Source: Pelomonas sp937871895
Lineage (GTDB): Bacteria > Pseudomonadota > Gammaproteobacteria > Burkholderiales > Burkholderiaceae_C
Length of the DNA: 64,000 nucleotides
Strand: one strand, 5' to 3'
NCBI RefSeq assembly: GCF_046348265.1
Contig: NZ_JAXMEO010000019.1
In this document: positions 27,207-35,994 of the stretch, piece by piece
Layout of the letters: the number at the start of each line of letters is the position of its first letter
Numbering within the stretch: the first letter of the stretch is position 1
Translations under genes and position numbers: made by a program
The notes under the pieces: generated by a model
The model's database searches: none
What the model saw: the letters and a program-made list of their open reading frames with translations, nothing else
Told to the model about the DNA's origin: nothing

Positions 27207-27622
27207 AGCTGCGCCACAAACGCCTGGCCCTGGTGGCCGGTGTGCTTGCGCTGCTGGCGGTGATTGGCGCGCTCGTCGTCAACGCCATGCGCAGCAATCT
27301 CGTCTTCTTCTACACGCCCACGCAGGTGGCGGCCAAAGAGGCGCCTGAAGGCAAGAGCTTCCGCATCGGTGGTCTCGTGGTCTCGGGCAGCTTGCAGCGC
27401 GAGGGCGTGCTCTCGCACTTCGTCGTCACCGATGGCGCGCAGCAGATCACCGTGCGCTACCGCGGCGCCTTGCCCGACCTCTTCAAGGAGGGCAAGGGCG
27501 TGGTTGCGCAGGGCAAGCTGGAGGGCGCGACCTTTGTGGCCCGCGAGGTGCTGGCCAAGCACGACGAGAACTACATGCCGCCCGAGGCCGCTGCCGCCAT
27601 GAAGGCTGGAGCCAAACAGTGA
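27203..27622 (+). CDS. ccmE: Periplasmic haem chaperone CcmE
   Basis: 139 residues. N-terminal anchor (LALVAGVLALLAVIGALVV), OB-fold domain ('RIGGLVVSGSLQREG'), then the haem-binding motif 'LAKHDENYMPPE' with the covalent-haem His at residue 120 and the conserved Tyr at 124. Both ends overlap neighbouring ccm genes. Confidence 0.97.
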   Translation: MKLRHKRLALVAGVLALLAVIGALVVNAMRSNLVFFYTPTQVAAKEAPEGKSFRIGGLVVSGSLQREGVLSHFVVTDGAQQITVRYRGALPDLFKEGKGVVAQGKLEGATFVAREVLAKHDENYMPPEAAAAMKAGAKQ

Positions 27623-29529
27623 TCGCCGAACTCGGTCACCTGGCCCTCTGGCTCGCGCTCGGTGTGGCCCTGCTGCTGGGCGTGCTGCCCTGGCGTTGGC
27701 CCGAGCCCGGCGAGCGCCTGGCCGCGCCACTGACCGGCTGGCTGGCGCTCTTCATCGGGGCCGGCTATGTGGCCCTGAGTGCCTCCTTCCTGCGTGCCGA
27801 TTTCTCGGTCGCCTACGTGGCCCAGCACTCGCACAGCGCCTTGCCCTGGCCCTACCAGCTGGCGGCGGTGTGGGGCGGGCACGAGGGCTCGCTGCTGCTG
27901 TGGGTCACGCTGTTGGCGGGCTGGATGCTGGCGCTGCGCCACGCCTCGCGCGACTGGCCGGTGGTGCTGCGCGCTCGGGTGCTGGCGGTGCTGGGTTTGC
28001 TGGCGGCGGGGTTTCTGCTGTTCCTGCTGTGCACGTCCAACCCCTTCGAGCGCGTGCTGCCGGCCTTGCCCGAGGGGCGCGACCTGAACCCCCTGCTGCA
28101 AGACCCCGGCATGGTGATGCACCCGCCCTTGCTCTACATGGGCTATGTGGGCTTTGCAGTGGCGTTTGCGCTGGCCATCGTGGCGCTGTGGGCGGGCGAG
28201 GTGGACGGCCCCTGGGCCCGTCGCGCGCGGCCCTGGACGCTGGCGGCCTGGGCGGCACTGTCGCTTGGCATTGCGCTCGGCAGTTGGTGGGCCTACAGCG
28301 AGCTGGGCTGGGGCGGCTGGTGGTTCTGGGACCCGGTGGAGAACGCCTCCTTCCTGCCCTGGCTGGCCGGTACGGCGCTTGTCCATTCGCTCGCGGTGAT
28401 GGAGAAGCGCGGCGCCTTCAAGGCCTGGACGGTGCTGCTCGCCATCCTGGCGTTCTCGCTGTCGCTGCTGGGCACCTTCCTGGTCCGCTCCGGTGTGCTC
28501 AGCTCGGTCCACGCGTTTGCGACCGACCCGCAGCGCGGGCTCTTCATCCTGGGTTTCTTGCTCGCGGTGGTGGGGCCGTCGCTCGCGCTCTTTGGTGCGC
28601 GGGCCGGCCGCCTGGGGCTGGGCACGCGCTTCCATCTCGTGAGCCGAGAGACGGCTTTGCTGGCCAACAACTTCATGCTGCTGGCGGCCTGCGGCGCAGT
28701 GCTGCTGGGCACGCTCTACCCGCTGCTGCTGGATGCGCTGACGGGGCAGAAGCTCTCGGTCGGGCCGCCGTACTTTGAGGCGGTGTTCGTGCCGCTGATG
28801 CTGCCGGTGCTGTTGCTGCTGGGCGTGGGCCCGGTGCTGCGCTGGCGCGAGGCGGAGGCCCGCCCGTTGCTGCGCGCCCTGCGCTGGCCGCTGGCGCTGG
28901 CACCCTTGCTGGCCCTGGGCCACGGCTGGCTGGAGGGCACGGTGGGTGTGATGACCGCGCTCGGCCTCTTGATGGGCTGGTGGGTGCTGGCCACCACGGC
29001 CGCTGACTTGGGTGCGCGGCTCCTCAAATCACAGGCCTTGCCGCGCAGCGTGGCCGCCATGCTGCTGGCGCATGCGGGCGTGGGGGTCTTCGTCATCGGC
29101 GTCACCCTCGTCAGCAGCCAGCAGCAGGAGCTGGACACCCCGTTGCGCGCGGGCGAGGTGGCTTCGCTCGGCCCCGTGCGCCTCAAGCTGCAAGACGTGC
29201 GCAGCGTGGACGGCCCCAACTACCGCGCCGCCGAGGCGCGGCTGCTGCTCTCGCGCCCCGGTCAGCCGGATGCGGTGCTGCGCCCGCAAAAGCGCATCTA
29301 CGAGAGCAGCGAAATGCCCATGACCGAGTCCGCCATCGAGCGCGATTGGCGCGGCGATGTCTACGTCTCGCTGGCCGAGCCGGTGGACACACCGCAGGGC
29401 CGGGCCTGGATCGTGCACCTGGCGATCAAGCCCTATGTGGCCTGGATCTGGGGCGGCGTGGTGCTGATGGCCCTCGGCGGCCTGCTGGCCGCCACGGACC
29501 GCCGCTACAGAAACGGCGGTGCCGCATGA
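27619..29529 (+). CDS. ccmF: Cytochrome c haem lyase subunit CcmF
   Basis: 636 residues with about 15 membrane helices; attaches haem to apocytochrome with CcmH/I. WWD motif 'SELGWGGWWFWDPVENASFLPWL' and 'WGGHEGSLLLWVTLL' are present. Translation starts at a GTG (27619) overlapping the ccmE stop as GTGA, the only non-ATG start in the operon. Confidence 0.97.
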   Translation: MIAELGHLALWLALGVALLLGVLPWRWPEPGERLAAPLTGWLALFIGAGYVALSASFLRADFSVAYVAQHSHSALPWPYQLAAVWGGHEGSLLLWVTLLAGWMLALRHASRDWPVVLRARVLAVLGLLAAGFLLFLLCTSNPFERVLPALPEGRDLNPLLQDPGMVMHPPLLYMGYVGFAVAFALAIVALWAGEVDGPWARRARPWTLAAWAALSLGIALGSWWAYSELGWGGWWFWDPVENASFLPWLAGTALVHSLAVMEKRGAFKAWTVLLAILAFSLSLLGTFLVRSGVLSSVHAFATDPQRGLFILGFLLAVVGPSLALFGARAGRLGLGTRFHLVSRETALLANNFMLLAACGAVLLGTLYPLLLDALTGQKLSVGPPYFEAVFVPLMLPVLLLLGVGPVLRWREAEARPLLRALRWPLALAPLLALGHGWLEGTVGVMTALGLLMGWWVLATTAADLGARLLKSQALPRSVAAMLLAHAGVGVFVIGVTLVSSQQQELDTPLRAGEVASLGPVRLKLQDVRSVDGPNYRAAEARLLLSRPGQPDAVLRPQKRIYESSEMPMTESAIERDWRGDVYVSLAEPVDTPQGRAWIVHLAIKPYVAWIWGGVVLMALGGLLAATDRRYRNGGAA

Positions 29530-30041
29530 AGCGCTGGAAGCTCTGGCTGCCCCTGGCCCTGCTCGCCGTGCTGGCGCTGGTGCTCGCGCGCGGCTTGCAG
29601 CTCAACCCGCGAGAGATCCCGTCGCCGCTGATCGGCAAGCCGGCGCCGGCTTTCGTGAAGCCCCTGCTCGACGGGGGCAGCTTCGACAGCCGCTCACTGC
29701 AAGGCCGCATCGTGCTGCTCAACGTCTTTGCCTCCTGGTGCGGCCCCTGCCGTGAGGAGCACCCGCTTGTCACCCAGCTCGCCAAGCGCCACCCGCAGGT
29801 CGCGTTTGTGGGCCTCAACTACAAGGACGAGCCCACCGCCGCCACGCGCTGGCTGCGCGAGCTGGGCAACCCCTACTCGGCCGTGGTCGTCGATGCCGAT
29901 GGCCGCGTCGGCATCGACTACGGCGTCTACGGCGTGCCCGAGACCTTCGTCATCGGGGCCGACGGCCGCGTGGCCTTCAAGCACGTCGGGCCGCTGACGC
30001 CCGAGGTCATCGCGCAGCGCATCGAACCGCTCTTGAAATGA
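29526..30041 (+). CDS. ccmG: Thiol-disulfide interchange protein CcmG/DsbE
   Basis: 171 residues, periplasmic thioredoxin-like protein tethered by an N-terminal helix (LWLPLALLAVLALVLA). Active site 'FASWCGPCREEHP', and the family-specific 'YKDEPTAATRWL' and 'YGVYGVPETFVI' with cis-Pro. It keeps the apocytochrome CXXCH cysteines reduced. ATG overlaps the ccmF stop. Confidence 0.96.
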   Translation: MKRWKLWLPLALLAVLALVLARGLQLNPREIPSPLIGKPAPAFVKPLLDGGSFDSRSLQGRIVLLNVFASWCGPCREEHPLVTQLAKRHPQVAFVGLNYKDEPTAATRWLRELGNPYSAVVVDADGRVGIDYGVYGVPETFVIGADGRVAFKHVGPLTPEVIAQRIEPLLK

Positions 30042-30532
30042 AGCCCACGACGAACACAGCCGCAGAGACACGGAGACACAGAGGAATTCAGAGGCTGCGT
30101 GTCTGCAGTTCCTCTGTGTCTCTGTGTCTCTGTGGCTTTGTCCTGCTGTGCCTGTGGCTCCCAGCCCAGGCCGCACCCAGCCCTGCCGAGGTCGAGGCAC
30201 GCACCAAGCATCTGGCCCACGAGCTGCGCTGCCTGGTCTGCCAGAACCAGACCCTGGCCGAGTCCACCGCCCCGCTGGCGCAGGACCTGAAGCTGCAGGT
30301 GCGCGAGCTGATCGCTGCCGGCAAGACCGACGACGAAGTGCTGGCCCACCTGACCGACCGCTATGGCGACTTCGTGCGCTACAAGCCGCCGCTCAAGGCC
30401 TCGACCTGGCTGCTCTGGGCCGGCCCCGCGCTGCTGTTTGTGCTGGGCCTGGGCCTGTTGGTGCGCCTGGTGCGCCAGCGCGCGCGCCTGCCGGACGAGG
30501 CCTTTGATGAGGAGCCCCGCGATGGCGCATGA
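30038..30532 (+). CDS. ccmH: Cytochrome c maturation protein CcmH
   Basis: 164 residues. The redox motif is 'HELRCLVCQNQTLAES' (LRCxxCQ), then a helical bundle and a C-terminal membrane helix (TWLLWAGPALLFVLGLGLLV). CcmH presents reduced apocytochrome to CcmF. The N-terminus is unusual: residues 7-34, including the hydrophobic core of the signal peptide (SLCLCGFVLLCLW), are encoded inside a 28-bp inverted repeat element, and the pre-sequence is longer and more Arg- and Cys-rich than usual for CcmH. ATG 30038 overlaps the ccmG stop; later starts would lose part of the signal peptide. Confidence 0.94.
   Translation: MKPTTNTAAETRRHRGIQRLRVCSSSVSLCLCGFVLLCLWLPAQAAPSPAEVEARTKHLAHELRCLVCQNQTLAESTAPLAQDLKLQVRELIAAGKTDDEVLAHLTDRYGDFVRYKPPLKASTWLLWAGPALLFVLGLGLLVRLVRQRARLPDEAFDEEPRDGA
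30058..30137. repeat. 28-bp inverted repeat element inside the 5' end of ccmH
   Basis: Arms 30058-30085 and 30110-30137 are complementary over 28 positions with two mismatches, both of which become G-U pairs in RNA. The loop is 24 bases. The arm sequence (CCRCAGAGACACRGAGACAC) is of the purine-rich 'CAGAGACACAGAG' type that recurs as an intergenic palindrome in many bacterial genomes. Here it lies in coding sequence and supplies the CcmH signal peptide core. Confidence 0.88.
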
Positions 30533-31232
30533 CCCCTTGAGCGCGCCCGGCCTGGCCGGCTTGCGCCGCTTGCGTGCCGAGCTGGCGGCACTGCCGCCCG
30601 ACGCGCCTGCCCCCGCGCGCGCAGCCCTGGCCGAGTCCATCGCCGCCGCCCTGCTGGCCACGCACCCACTGCCGCAGCCAACCTTGCCCTGGCGCTGGCG
30701 CCTGGGTCTCGTGGGCGCGGTCTTGTCTGTTGGCTTGCTAGGTTATGCCTGGAAGGGCTCAATGGCCGGCTGGCACCCGGCGCCGCCGCCCAACCCAGCC
30801 GAGGCCATGGTGCAACGCCTGGCCGACCGCATCGCCGCCGCGCCGGACAGCGCCCAGCCGGCCGAATGGGCCATGCTCGGCCGCTCGCTCACCGTGCTGG
30901 GCCGGCAGGCCGAGGCCATTGCGGCCTACCGCCAGGCCTTGGCCCGGCTGGGCAAGGCAGCGGCGCCGGAGGCGGCGGGCTGGCGCGTGGACCTGGCCGA
31001 CCTGCTGGGCAGCGCAAAGTCCGGGTCATTGGCAGGGGAACCCGCCGAACTTGTGGCCCAGGCGCTGGCGCAGGATGATCGCCACCCCAAGGCACTGGCC
31101 CTGGCCGGTGCCGCCGCATGGCAAGCGGGGGAGCATGAACAGGCCCGGCGGTACTGGCGTCGTCTCCTGGAGGTGACACCGGCCGACGAGCCCTTGCGTC
31201 GAATCGCCGAGCAAGGACTCGCGCAACCTTGA
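30522..31232 (+). CDS. ccmI: Cytochrome c maturation TPR protein CcmI
   Basis: 236 residues. One membrane helix (WRLGLVGAVLSVGLLGYAW, about 57-75) and a C-terminal TPR region ('EWAMLGRSLTVLGRQAEAIAAYRQAL', 'HPKALALAGAAAWQAGEHEQARRYWRRLL') that binds apocytochrome C-termini. ATG 30522 overlaps ccmH by 11 bp. It lacks the N-terminal second helix of longer CcmI proteins. Last gene of the ccm operon; napD follows after 66 bp. Confidence 0.88.
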   Translation: MAHDPLSAPGLAGLRRLRAELAALPPDAPAPARAALAESIAAALLATHPLPQPTLPWRWRLGLVGAVLSVGLLGYAWKGSMAGWHPAPPPNPAEAMVQRLADRIAAAPDSAQPAEWAMLGRSLTVLGRQAEAIAAYRQALARLGKAAAPEAAGWRVDLADLLGSAKSGSLAGEPAELVAQALAQDDRHPKALALAGAAAWQAGEHEQARRYWRRLLEVTPADEPLRRIAEQGLAQP

Positions 31233-31298
31233 TCTGACGCAAGGGCCGCCCCCCTACACTTGCCGACACTGCCGTCGTCCTGGCAAGGGAGTCGTGAC

Positions 31299-31655
31299 AT
31301 GTCGGTTCTCGGGGTCGTTGTACGCACCCATCCTCAACATCTGGCCGCCGTGCTGCCGCGCCTGCAGGCGCTGCCTGGCCTTGACCTGGTGGCCAATCCC
31401 GGTGATGGGCGGCTCGTGCTCGTCCTGGAAGACCAACCCGATCGGTCCGCCGCCGCCTGCCTGGGCGACCTGGCCCAGTGGCCCGAGCTGTGGTCCACCA
31501 CCCTGGTCTACGAGTATTCAGGGCCTGACTCCCCCAGCCCCCATACCGAGGCGACCGACTGGCGGCATGAGCTGAACACGCTCGACACGTCCGCTGCCCG
31601 CCCCGCCTCCACCGCCTCCACTGCGGCCCCGCTCGCCGCCGCCCTCCCGTCTTGA
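31299..31655 (+). CDS. napD: NapA-specific chaperone NapD
   Basis: 118 residues. A small cytoplasmic ferredoxin-like protein that binds the NapA twin-arginine signal peptide until cofactor insertion is complete. 'SVLGVVVRTHPQHLAAVLPRLQALPGLDL' and the central 'DGRLVLVLED' strand fit the family. AAGGGA before ATG 31299 supports the start. A roughly 30-residue Ala/Thr/Ser-rich C-terminal tail exceeds the usual length (about 85-95). Confidence 0.9.
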   Translation: MSVLGVVVRTHPQHLAAVLPRLQALPGLDLVANPGDGRLVLVLEDQPDRSAAACLGDLAQWPELWSTTLVYEYSGPDSPSPHTEATDWRHELNTLDTSAARPASTASTAAPLAAALPS

Positions 31656-31727
31656 ACTGCTGCGTGGCGCCGCGCGCCACGGCCTGCCAAGCTCAACCGT
31701 TTTCACCCTCTTCTCAGGATGCCTCCC

Positions 31728-34295
31728 ATGGACGCAACGTTGCCCACCAGTGATCGCAACAGCAATAGCCGCCGCGACTTCTTGAAGACCCAGGCCGCTG
31801 CCGCAGCGACGGCTGCCGCTGGCTTGCCGGTTGCGGTCCACGCAGCGCCTGCCGCCGCTGACACCGGCGTGCGCTGGGACAAGGCGCCTTGCCGCTTCTG
31901 CGGCACCGGCTGCTCGGTCGTCGTGGGCGTGCAGAACGACAAGGTCGTGGCCACCCAGGGCGACCCCGAGGCGCCGGTCAACCGCGGTCTCAACTGCATC
32001 AAGGGCTACTTCCTGTCCAAGATCATGTACGGGCAGGACCGCCTCACCACCCCGCTGCTGCGCAAGAAGAACGGGGTCTACGACAAGGACGGCGAGTTCA
32101 CCCCCGTCAGTTGGGACGAGGCCTTCGACATCATGGCGGCCAAGTGGAAGACCGCGCTCAAGGAGGCCGGCCCCACCAGCGTTGCCATGTTCGGCTCCGG
32201 GCAGTGGACGGTGTTTGAAGGCTATGCCGCCAGCAAGCTCTGGAAGGCGGGCTTCCGCTCCAACAACCTGGACCCCAATGCCCGCCACTGCATGGCCAGT
32301 GCCGTCACGGGCTTCATGCGCACCTTCGGCATCGATGAGCCCATGGGCTGCTACGACGACATTGAGCAGGCTGACGCCTTCGTGCTCTGGGGCAGCAACA
32401 TGGCCGAGATGCACCCCATCCTCTGGACGCGCGTGACCGACCGCCGCCTCTCGCACCCCGAGACCAAGGTGGCCGTGCTCTCCACCTACGAGCACCGCAG
32501 CTTTGACCTGGCTGACATCCCTATGGTCTTCAAGCCGCAGACCGACCTGGCCATCCTCAACTTCATTGCCAACTACATCATCAAGAACGGCAAGGTGAAC
32601 CAGGAGTTCATCAAGAAGAACTGCAACTTCAAGAAGGGCGAGACCGACATCGGCTACGGCCTGCGCCCCGGCCATGCGCTCGAAAAGGACGCCAAGAGCA
32701 ATGGCTACCCCGGCGCCGACGGCAAGCCCAAGGGCAGCCCCAACGACGCGACGCCCATCAGCTTCGAGGAGTACGCCAAGTTCGTCTCCGAGTACACCGC
32801 CGAGAAGGTCAGCGAGCTCTCGGGCGTGCCCGTCAAGCAGCTCGAAGACCTGGCCAAGCTCTATGCCGACCCCAAGGTCAAGGTCATGTCCTTCTGGACC
32901 ATGGGCTTCAACCAGCACACGCGCGGCACCTGGGCCAACAACCTCGTCTACAACATCCACCTGCTGACCGGCAAGATCAGCTCGCCCGGCAACAGCCCCT
33001 TCAGCCTGACGGGCCAGCCCAGCGCCTGCGGCACCGCGCGCGAGGTGGGCACCTTTGCCCACCGCCTGCCGGCCGACATGGTGGTGACCAACCCCGAGCA
33101 CCGCAAGCACACCGAAGAGATCTGGGGCCTGCCCGACGGCACCATCCCCGACAAGATCGGCCTGCACGCCGTGGCCATGTCGCGCGCGCTGAAGGACGGC
33201 AAGCTCAAGTGCTACTGGAACACCACCAACAACAACATGCAGGCCGGGCCGAACATCAACGGAGAGATCCTGCCAGGCTGGCGCAACCCGGCGGCCTTTG
33301 TGGTGGTCAGCGACGTCTACCCCAACGCCAGCGCCATGGCGGCCGACCTGATCCTGCCCAGCGCCATGTGGGTCGAGAAGGAGGGCGCCTTTGGCAATGC
33401 CGAGCGCCGCACCCAATTCTGGCGCCAGCAGGTCTCGGCCCCGGGCCAGGCACGCAGCGACCTCTGGCAGTTCATGGAGTTCAGCAAGCGCTTCCGTGTG
33501 GAAGAGGTCTGGCCTGCCGAGCTGCTGGCCAAGAAGCCCGAGTTCAAGGGCAAGACCTTGTTTGACGTGCTCTACAAGAACGGCAAGGTCAACAAGTTCC
33601 AGACGGCCGACCTCACCAAGGTCAATAGCAAGTACATCCCCGGTTACAGCAACGACGAGTCCAAGGCCTTTGGCTTTTACGTGCAGAAGGGCCTCTTCGA
33701 GGAGTACGCCGAGTTTGGCCGTGGCCACGGGCACGATCTCGCCCCCTTCGACGTCTATCACGAGGCCCGCGGCCTGCGCTGGCCCGTGGTGGATGGCAAG
33801 GAGACGCTGTGGCGCTTCCGCGAGGGCTATGACCCGTACGTGAAGAAGGGCGAGGGCGTGAAGTTCTATGGCCACAAGGACGGCCGCGCCGTGGTCTTTG
33901 CGCTGCCCTACCAGCCCGCCGCCGAGAGCCCGGACAAGGACTTCGACCTGTGGCTGTGCACCGGCCGCGTGCTGGAGCACTGGCACACCGGCACCATGAC
34001 GCGCCGCGTGCCCGAGCTGCACCGCGCCGTGCCTGAGGCCCTGCTCTTCATGCACCCCGACGACGCCAAGGACCGCGGCCTGCAGCGCGGCATGAAGGTC
34101 AAGGTCGCCTCGCGCCGTGGCGAGATCACCTGCCAGGTCGAGACCAAGGGCCGCAACAAGGTGCCGCGTGGCCTGGTCTTCGTGCCCTTCTTCGACGAAG
34201 GCCGCTTGGTCAACAAGCTCACGCTCGATGCCACCTGCCCGATCTCGAAGGAAACGGACTTCAAGAAGTGCGCTGTGAAGGTTGTTAAGGCTTAA
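31728..34295 (+). CDS. napA: Periplasmic nitrate reductase catalytic subunit NapA
   Basis: About 855 residues. Reduces nitrate to nitrite in the periplasm with Mo-bisMGD and one [4Fe-4S] cluster. Tat signal SRRDFLKTQAAAAAT, cluster cysteines in 'CRFCGTGCSVVVG' and 'GLNCIKGY', molybdenum ligand Cys in 'DPNARHCMASAV'. The C-terminal cofactor-binding domain ends 'TDFKKCAVKVVKA'. ATG 31728 has AGGA 9 bases upstream; an in-frame ATG at 31719 is possible but overlaps that Shine-Dalgarno. Confidence 0.97.
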   Translation: MDATLPTSDRNSNSRRDFLKTQAAAAATAAAGLPVAVHAAPAAADTGVRWDKAPCRFCGTGCSVVVGVQNDKVVATQGDPEAPVNRGLNCIKGYFLSKIMYGQDRLTTPLLRKKNGVYDKDGEFTPVSWDEAFDIMAAKWKTALKEAGPTSVAMFGSGQWTVFEGYAASKLWKAGFRSNNLDPNARHCMASAVTGFMRTFGIDEPMGCYDDIEQADAFVLWGSNMAEMHPILWTRVTDRRLSHPETKVAVLSTYEHRSFDLADIPMVFKPQTDLAILNFIANYIIKNGKVNQEFIKKNCNFKKGETDIGYGLRPGHALEKDAKSNGYPGADGKPKGSPNDATPISFEEYAKFVSEYTAEKVSELSGVPVKQLEDLAKLYADPKVKVMSFWTMGFNQHTRGTWANNLVYNIHLLTGKISSPGNSPFSLTGQPSACGTAREVGTFAHRLPADMVVTNPEHRKHTEEIWGLPDGTIPDKIGLHAVAMSRALKDGKLKCYWNTTNNNMQAGPNINGEILPGWRNPAAFVVVSDVYPNASAMAADLILPSAMWVEKEGAFGNAERRTQFWRQQVSAPGQARSDLWQFMEFSKRFRVEEVWPAELLAKKPEFKGKTLFDVLYKNGKVNKFQTADLTKVNSKYIPGYSNDESKAFGFYVQKGLFEEYAEFGRGHGHDLAPFDVYHEARGLRWPVVDGKETLWRFREGYDPYVKKGEGVKFYGHKDGRAVVFALPYQPAAESPDKDFDLWLCTGRVLEHWHTGTMTRRVPELHRAVPEALLFMHPDDAKDRGLQRGMKVKVASRRGEITCQVETKGRNKVPRGLVFVPFFDEGRLVNKLTLDATCPISKETDFKKCAVKVVKA

Positions 34296-34300
34296 GAACC

Positions 34301-35128
34301 ATGGGCCTGTCGAGACGGGAGCTGCTGCAAGGCGCCTCCACGGCGTGTACTGCGGGCCTGTTGGCCGGCGGTGCGGCCGTGGTCAGCCGCCCGGCGCAGG
34401 CTCGCCCGGCGCAGGCCTTGCGCCCACCCGGTGCGCGGAGCGAAACCGACTTCCTCTCGGCCTGCGTGCGCTGTGGCCTGTGCGTGCGGGACTGCCCGCC
34501 GCAGAACCTTCGCTTGAGCCGTTGGGGTGATGGCCTCGCGGCTGACGTCGCCATCGGCACCCCATACTTCGTCGCGCGTGACATCCCCTGCGAGATGTGT
34601 GAGAGCGTCCCCTGCGTGAAGGCCTGCCCCACCGGCGCACTCGACCCGCAGCTCACCAAGATCGAAGACGCCCGCATGGGCCTCGCGGTGCTGATCGACC
34701 ACGAGAGCTGCCTCAACTTCCTGGGCCTGCGCTGCGACGTCTGCTACCGCGTCTGCCCGGTCATCGACCAGGCCATCACGCTGGAGAAGGTCAGCAACCC
34801 GCGCTCCGACCGCCACGCCATGTTGCTGCCCACCGTGCATGCCGACGCCTGCACCGGCTGCGGCAAGTGCGAGAAGAGCTGCGTGCTGGAGCAGGCCGCC
34901 ATCAAGGTGCTGCCGCGCGAGCTGGCGCAGGGCGAGCTGGGCCATCACTACCGCAAGGGCTGGGAAGCGCCGCAGCGCGAGGCCCAGCCTCAGTTCGACC
35001 TGCCCGTGCAGCGCTTGCCCCAGGGCGGCGGCGATGTGGCGCCCTTGCGCGGCGGGCAAGCGGCCTACCCGAATGCTGCGTACGGTGAGGCGGCGGCCTC
35101 GGCGCCCGCACACGGAGGCGCGCCATGA
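34301..35128 (+). CDS. napG: Ferredoxin-type protein NapG
   Basis: 275 residues with a Tat signal (SRRELLQGASTACTAGLLAGG) and four [4Fe-4S] motifs: 'CVRCGLCVRDCPP', 'CEMCESVPCVKACP', 'CLNFLGLRCDVCYRVCP', 'CTGCGKCEKSC'. With NapH it passes quinol electrons to NapC/NapB. The ~50-residue C-terminal tail after the last cluster is low complexity. Five bases separate it from napA and its stop overlaps napH. Confidence 0.95.
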   Translation: MGLSRRELLQGASTACTAGLLAGGAAVVSRPAQARPAQALRPPGARSETDFLSACVRCGLCVRDCPPQNLRLSRWGDGLAADVAIGTPYFVARDIPCEMCESVPCVKACPTGALDPQLTKIEDARMGLAVLIDHESCLNFLGLRCDVCYRVCPVIDQAITLEKVSNPRSDRHAMLLPTVHADACTGCGKCEKSCVLEQAAIKVLPRELAQGELGHHYRKGWEAPQREAQPQFDLPVQRLPQGGGDVAPLRGGQAAYPNAAYGEAAASAPAHGGAP

Positions 35129-35991
35129 CGAGCGCAGCCACCCCGACCGCTGCCTTGGCTTCGGCCATGCCCACCAAGCGTGCCGCCCGCTCGCGCTGGC
35201 TGGTCGCGCGCCGGCTCAGCCAGCTCACGGTGTTTGCGCTCTTCCTGCTGGGGCCTTGGGCCGGCGTCTGGGTGGTGAAGGGCAACCTGGCCAGCAGCTT
35301 GACCCTCGGAGTCCTGCCGCTGACCGACCCCTTCGTGCTCGCGCAGTCCGTGGCTTCAGGCCACTGGCCGGAGCGTGCGGCTTTGATCGGCGTTGGCATC
35401 GTTCTGCTCGCATACGGCCTTGTGGCCGGCCGGGCCTATTGCGGCTGGGTCTGCCCGGTCAACGCGGCCACCGATGCCGCCTTGTGGCTGCGCCGCCGCT
35501 TCAAGCTCAGTGGTGGGCGCACTCCGCCGCGCAGTCTGCGCTATTGGCTGCTCGGTGCCGTGCTCGTGGCTTCAGCACTCACCGGCCAGATGGTCTGGGA
35601 GGCCGTCAACCCCGTCACGCTCACGCAGCGCGCGCTCATCTTTGGCGGTGGCCTCGCGTGGGCGGCGCTCGGTGCCGTGTTCCTGTTCGATCTCTTCGTC
35701 GCGCCGCGCGGCTGGTGTGGGCACGTCTGCCCCATGGGCGCGGCCTATGCGCTCATCGGCAGCACGCCGCTGCTGCGCGTGGCCGCCACCCACAGCAGCC
35801 GCTGCGACGACTGCGGCGACTGCTACGCCGTCTGCCCCGAGCCGCAGGTGCTCGTGGCCCCGATCAAGGCCAAGGGCGGGGCCGGCCCCGTCATCACCGC
35901 CCGCGAATGCACCGCCTGCGCGCGCTGCGTCGATGTCTGCCCCACCGACGTGCTGCGCTTCACCCATCGCTTCGATACCCAGAGGGACTGA
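35125..35991 (+). CDS. napH: Quinol dehydrogenase membrane subunit NapH
   Basis: 288 residues, four membrane helices. Cytoplasmic-loop CX3CP motifs 'GRAYCGWVCPVNAATD' and 'GWCGHVCPMGAAY', then two C-terminal [4Fe-4S] sites 'CDDCGDCYAVCPEP' and 'CTACARCVDVCPTD'. It works with NapG as an alternative quinol oxidase for nitrate reduction. ATG overlaps the napG stop. Confidence 0.95.
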   Translation: MTSAATPTAALASAMPTKRAARSRWLVARRLSQLTVFALFLLGPWAGVWVVKGNLASSLTLGVLPLTDPFVLAQSVASGHWPERAALIGVGIVLLAYGLVAGRAYCGWVCPVNAATDAALWLRRRFKLSGGRTPPRSLRYWLLGAVLVASALTGQMVWEAVNPVTLTQRALIFGGGLAWAALGAVFLFDLFVAPRGWCGHVCPMGAAYALIGSTPLLRVAATHSSRCDDCGDCYAVCPEPQVLVAPIKAKGGAGPVITARECTACARCVDVCPTDVLRFTHRFDTQRD

Positions 35992-35994
35992 CCC

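Noticed and set aside
31518..34055. 845-codon open frame antisense to napA
   Set aside because: Mirror of a high-G+C gene with biased third positions; repetitive Leu/Val/Ala/Gly/His-rich translation, no domain, while napA on the other strand is complete.
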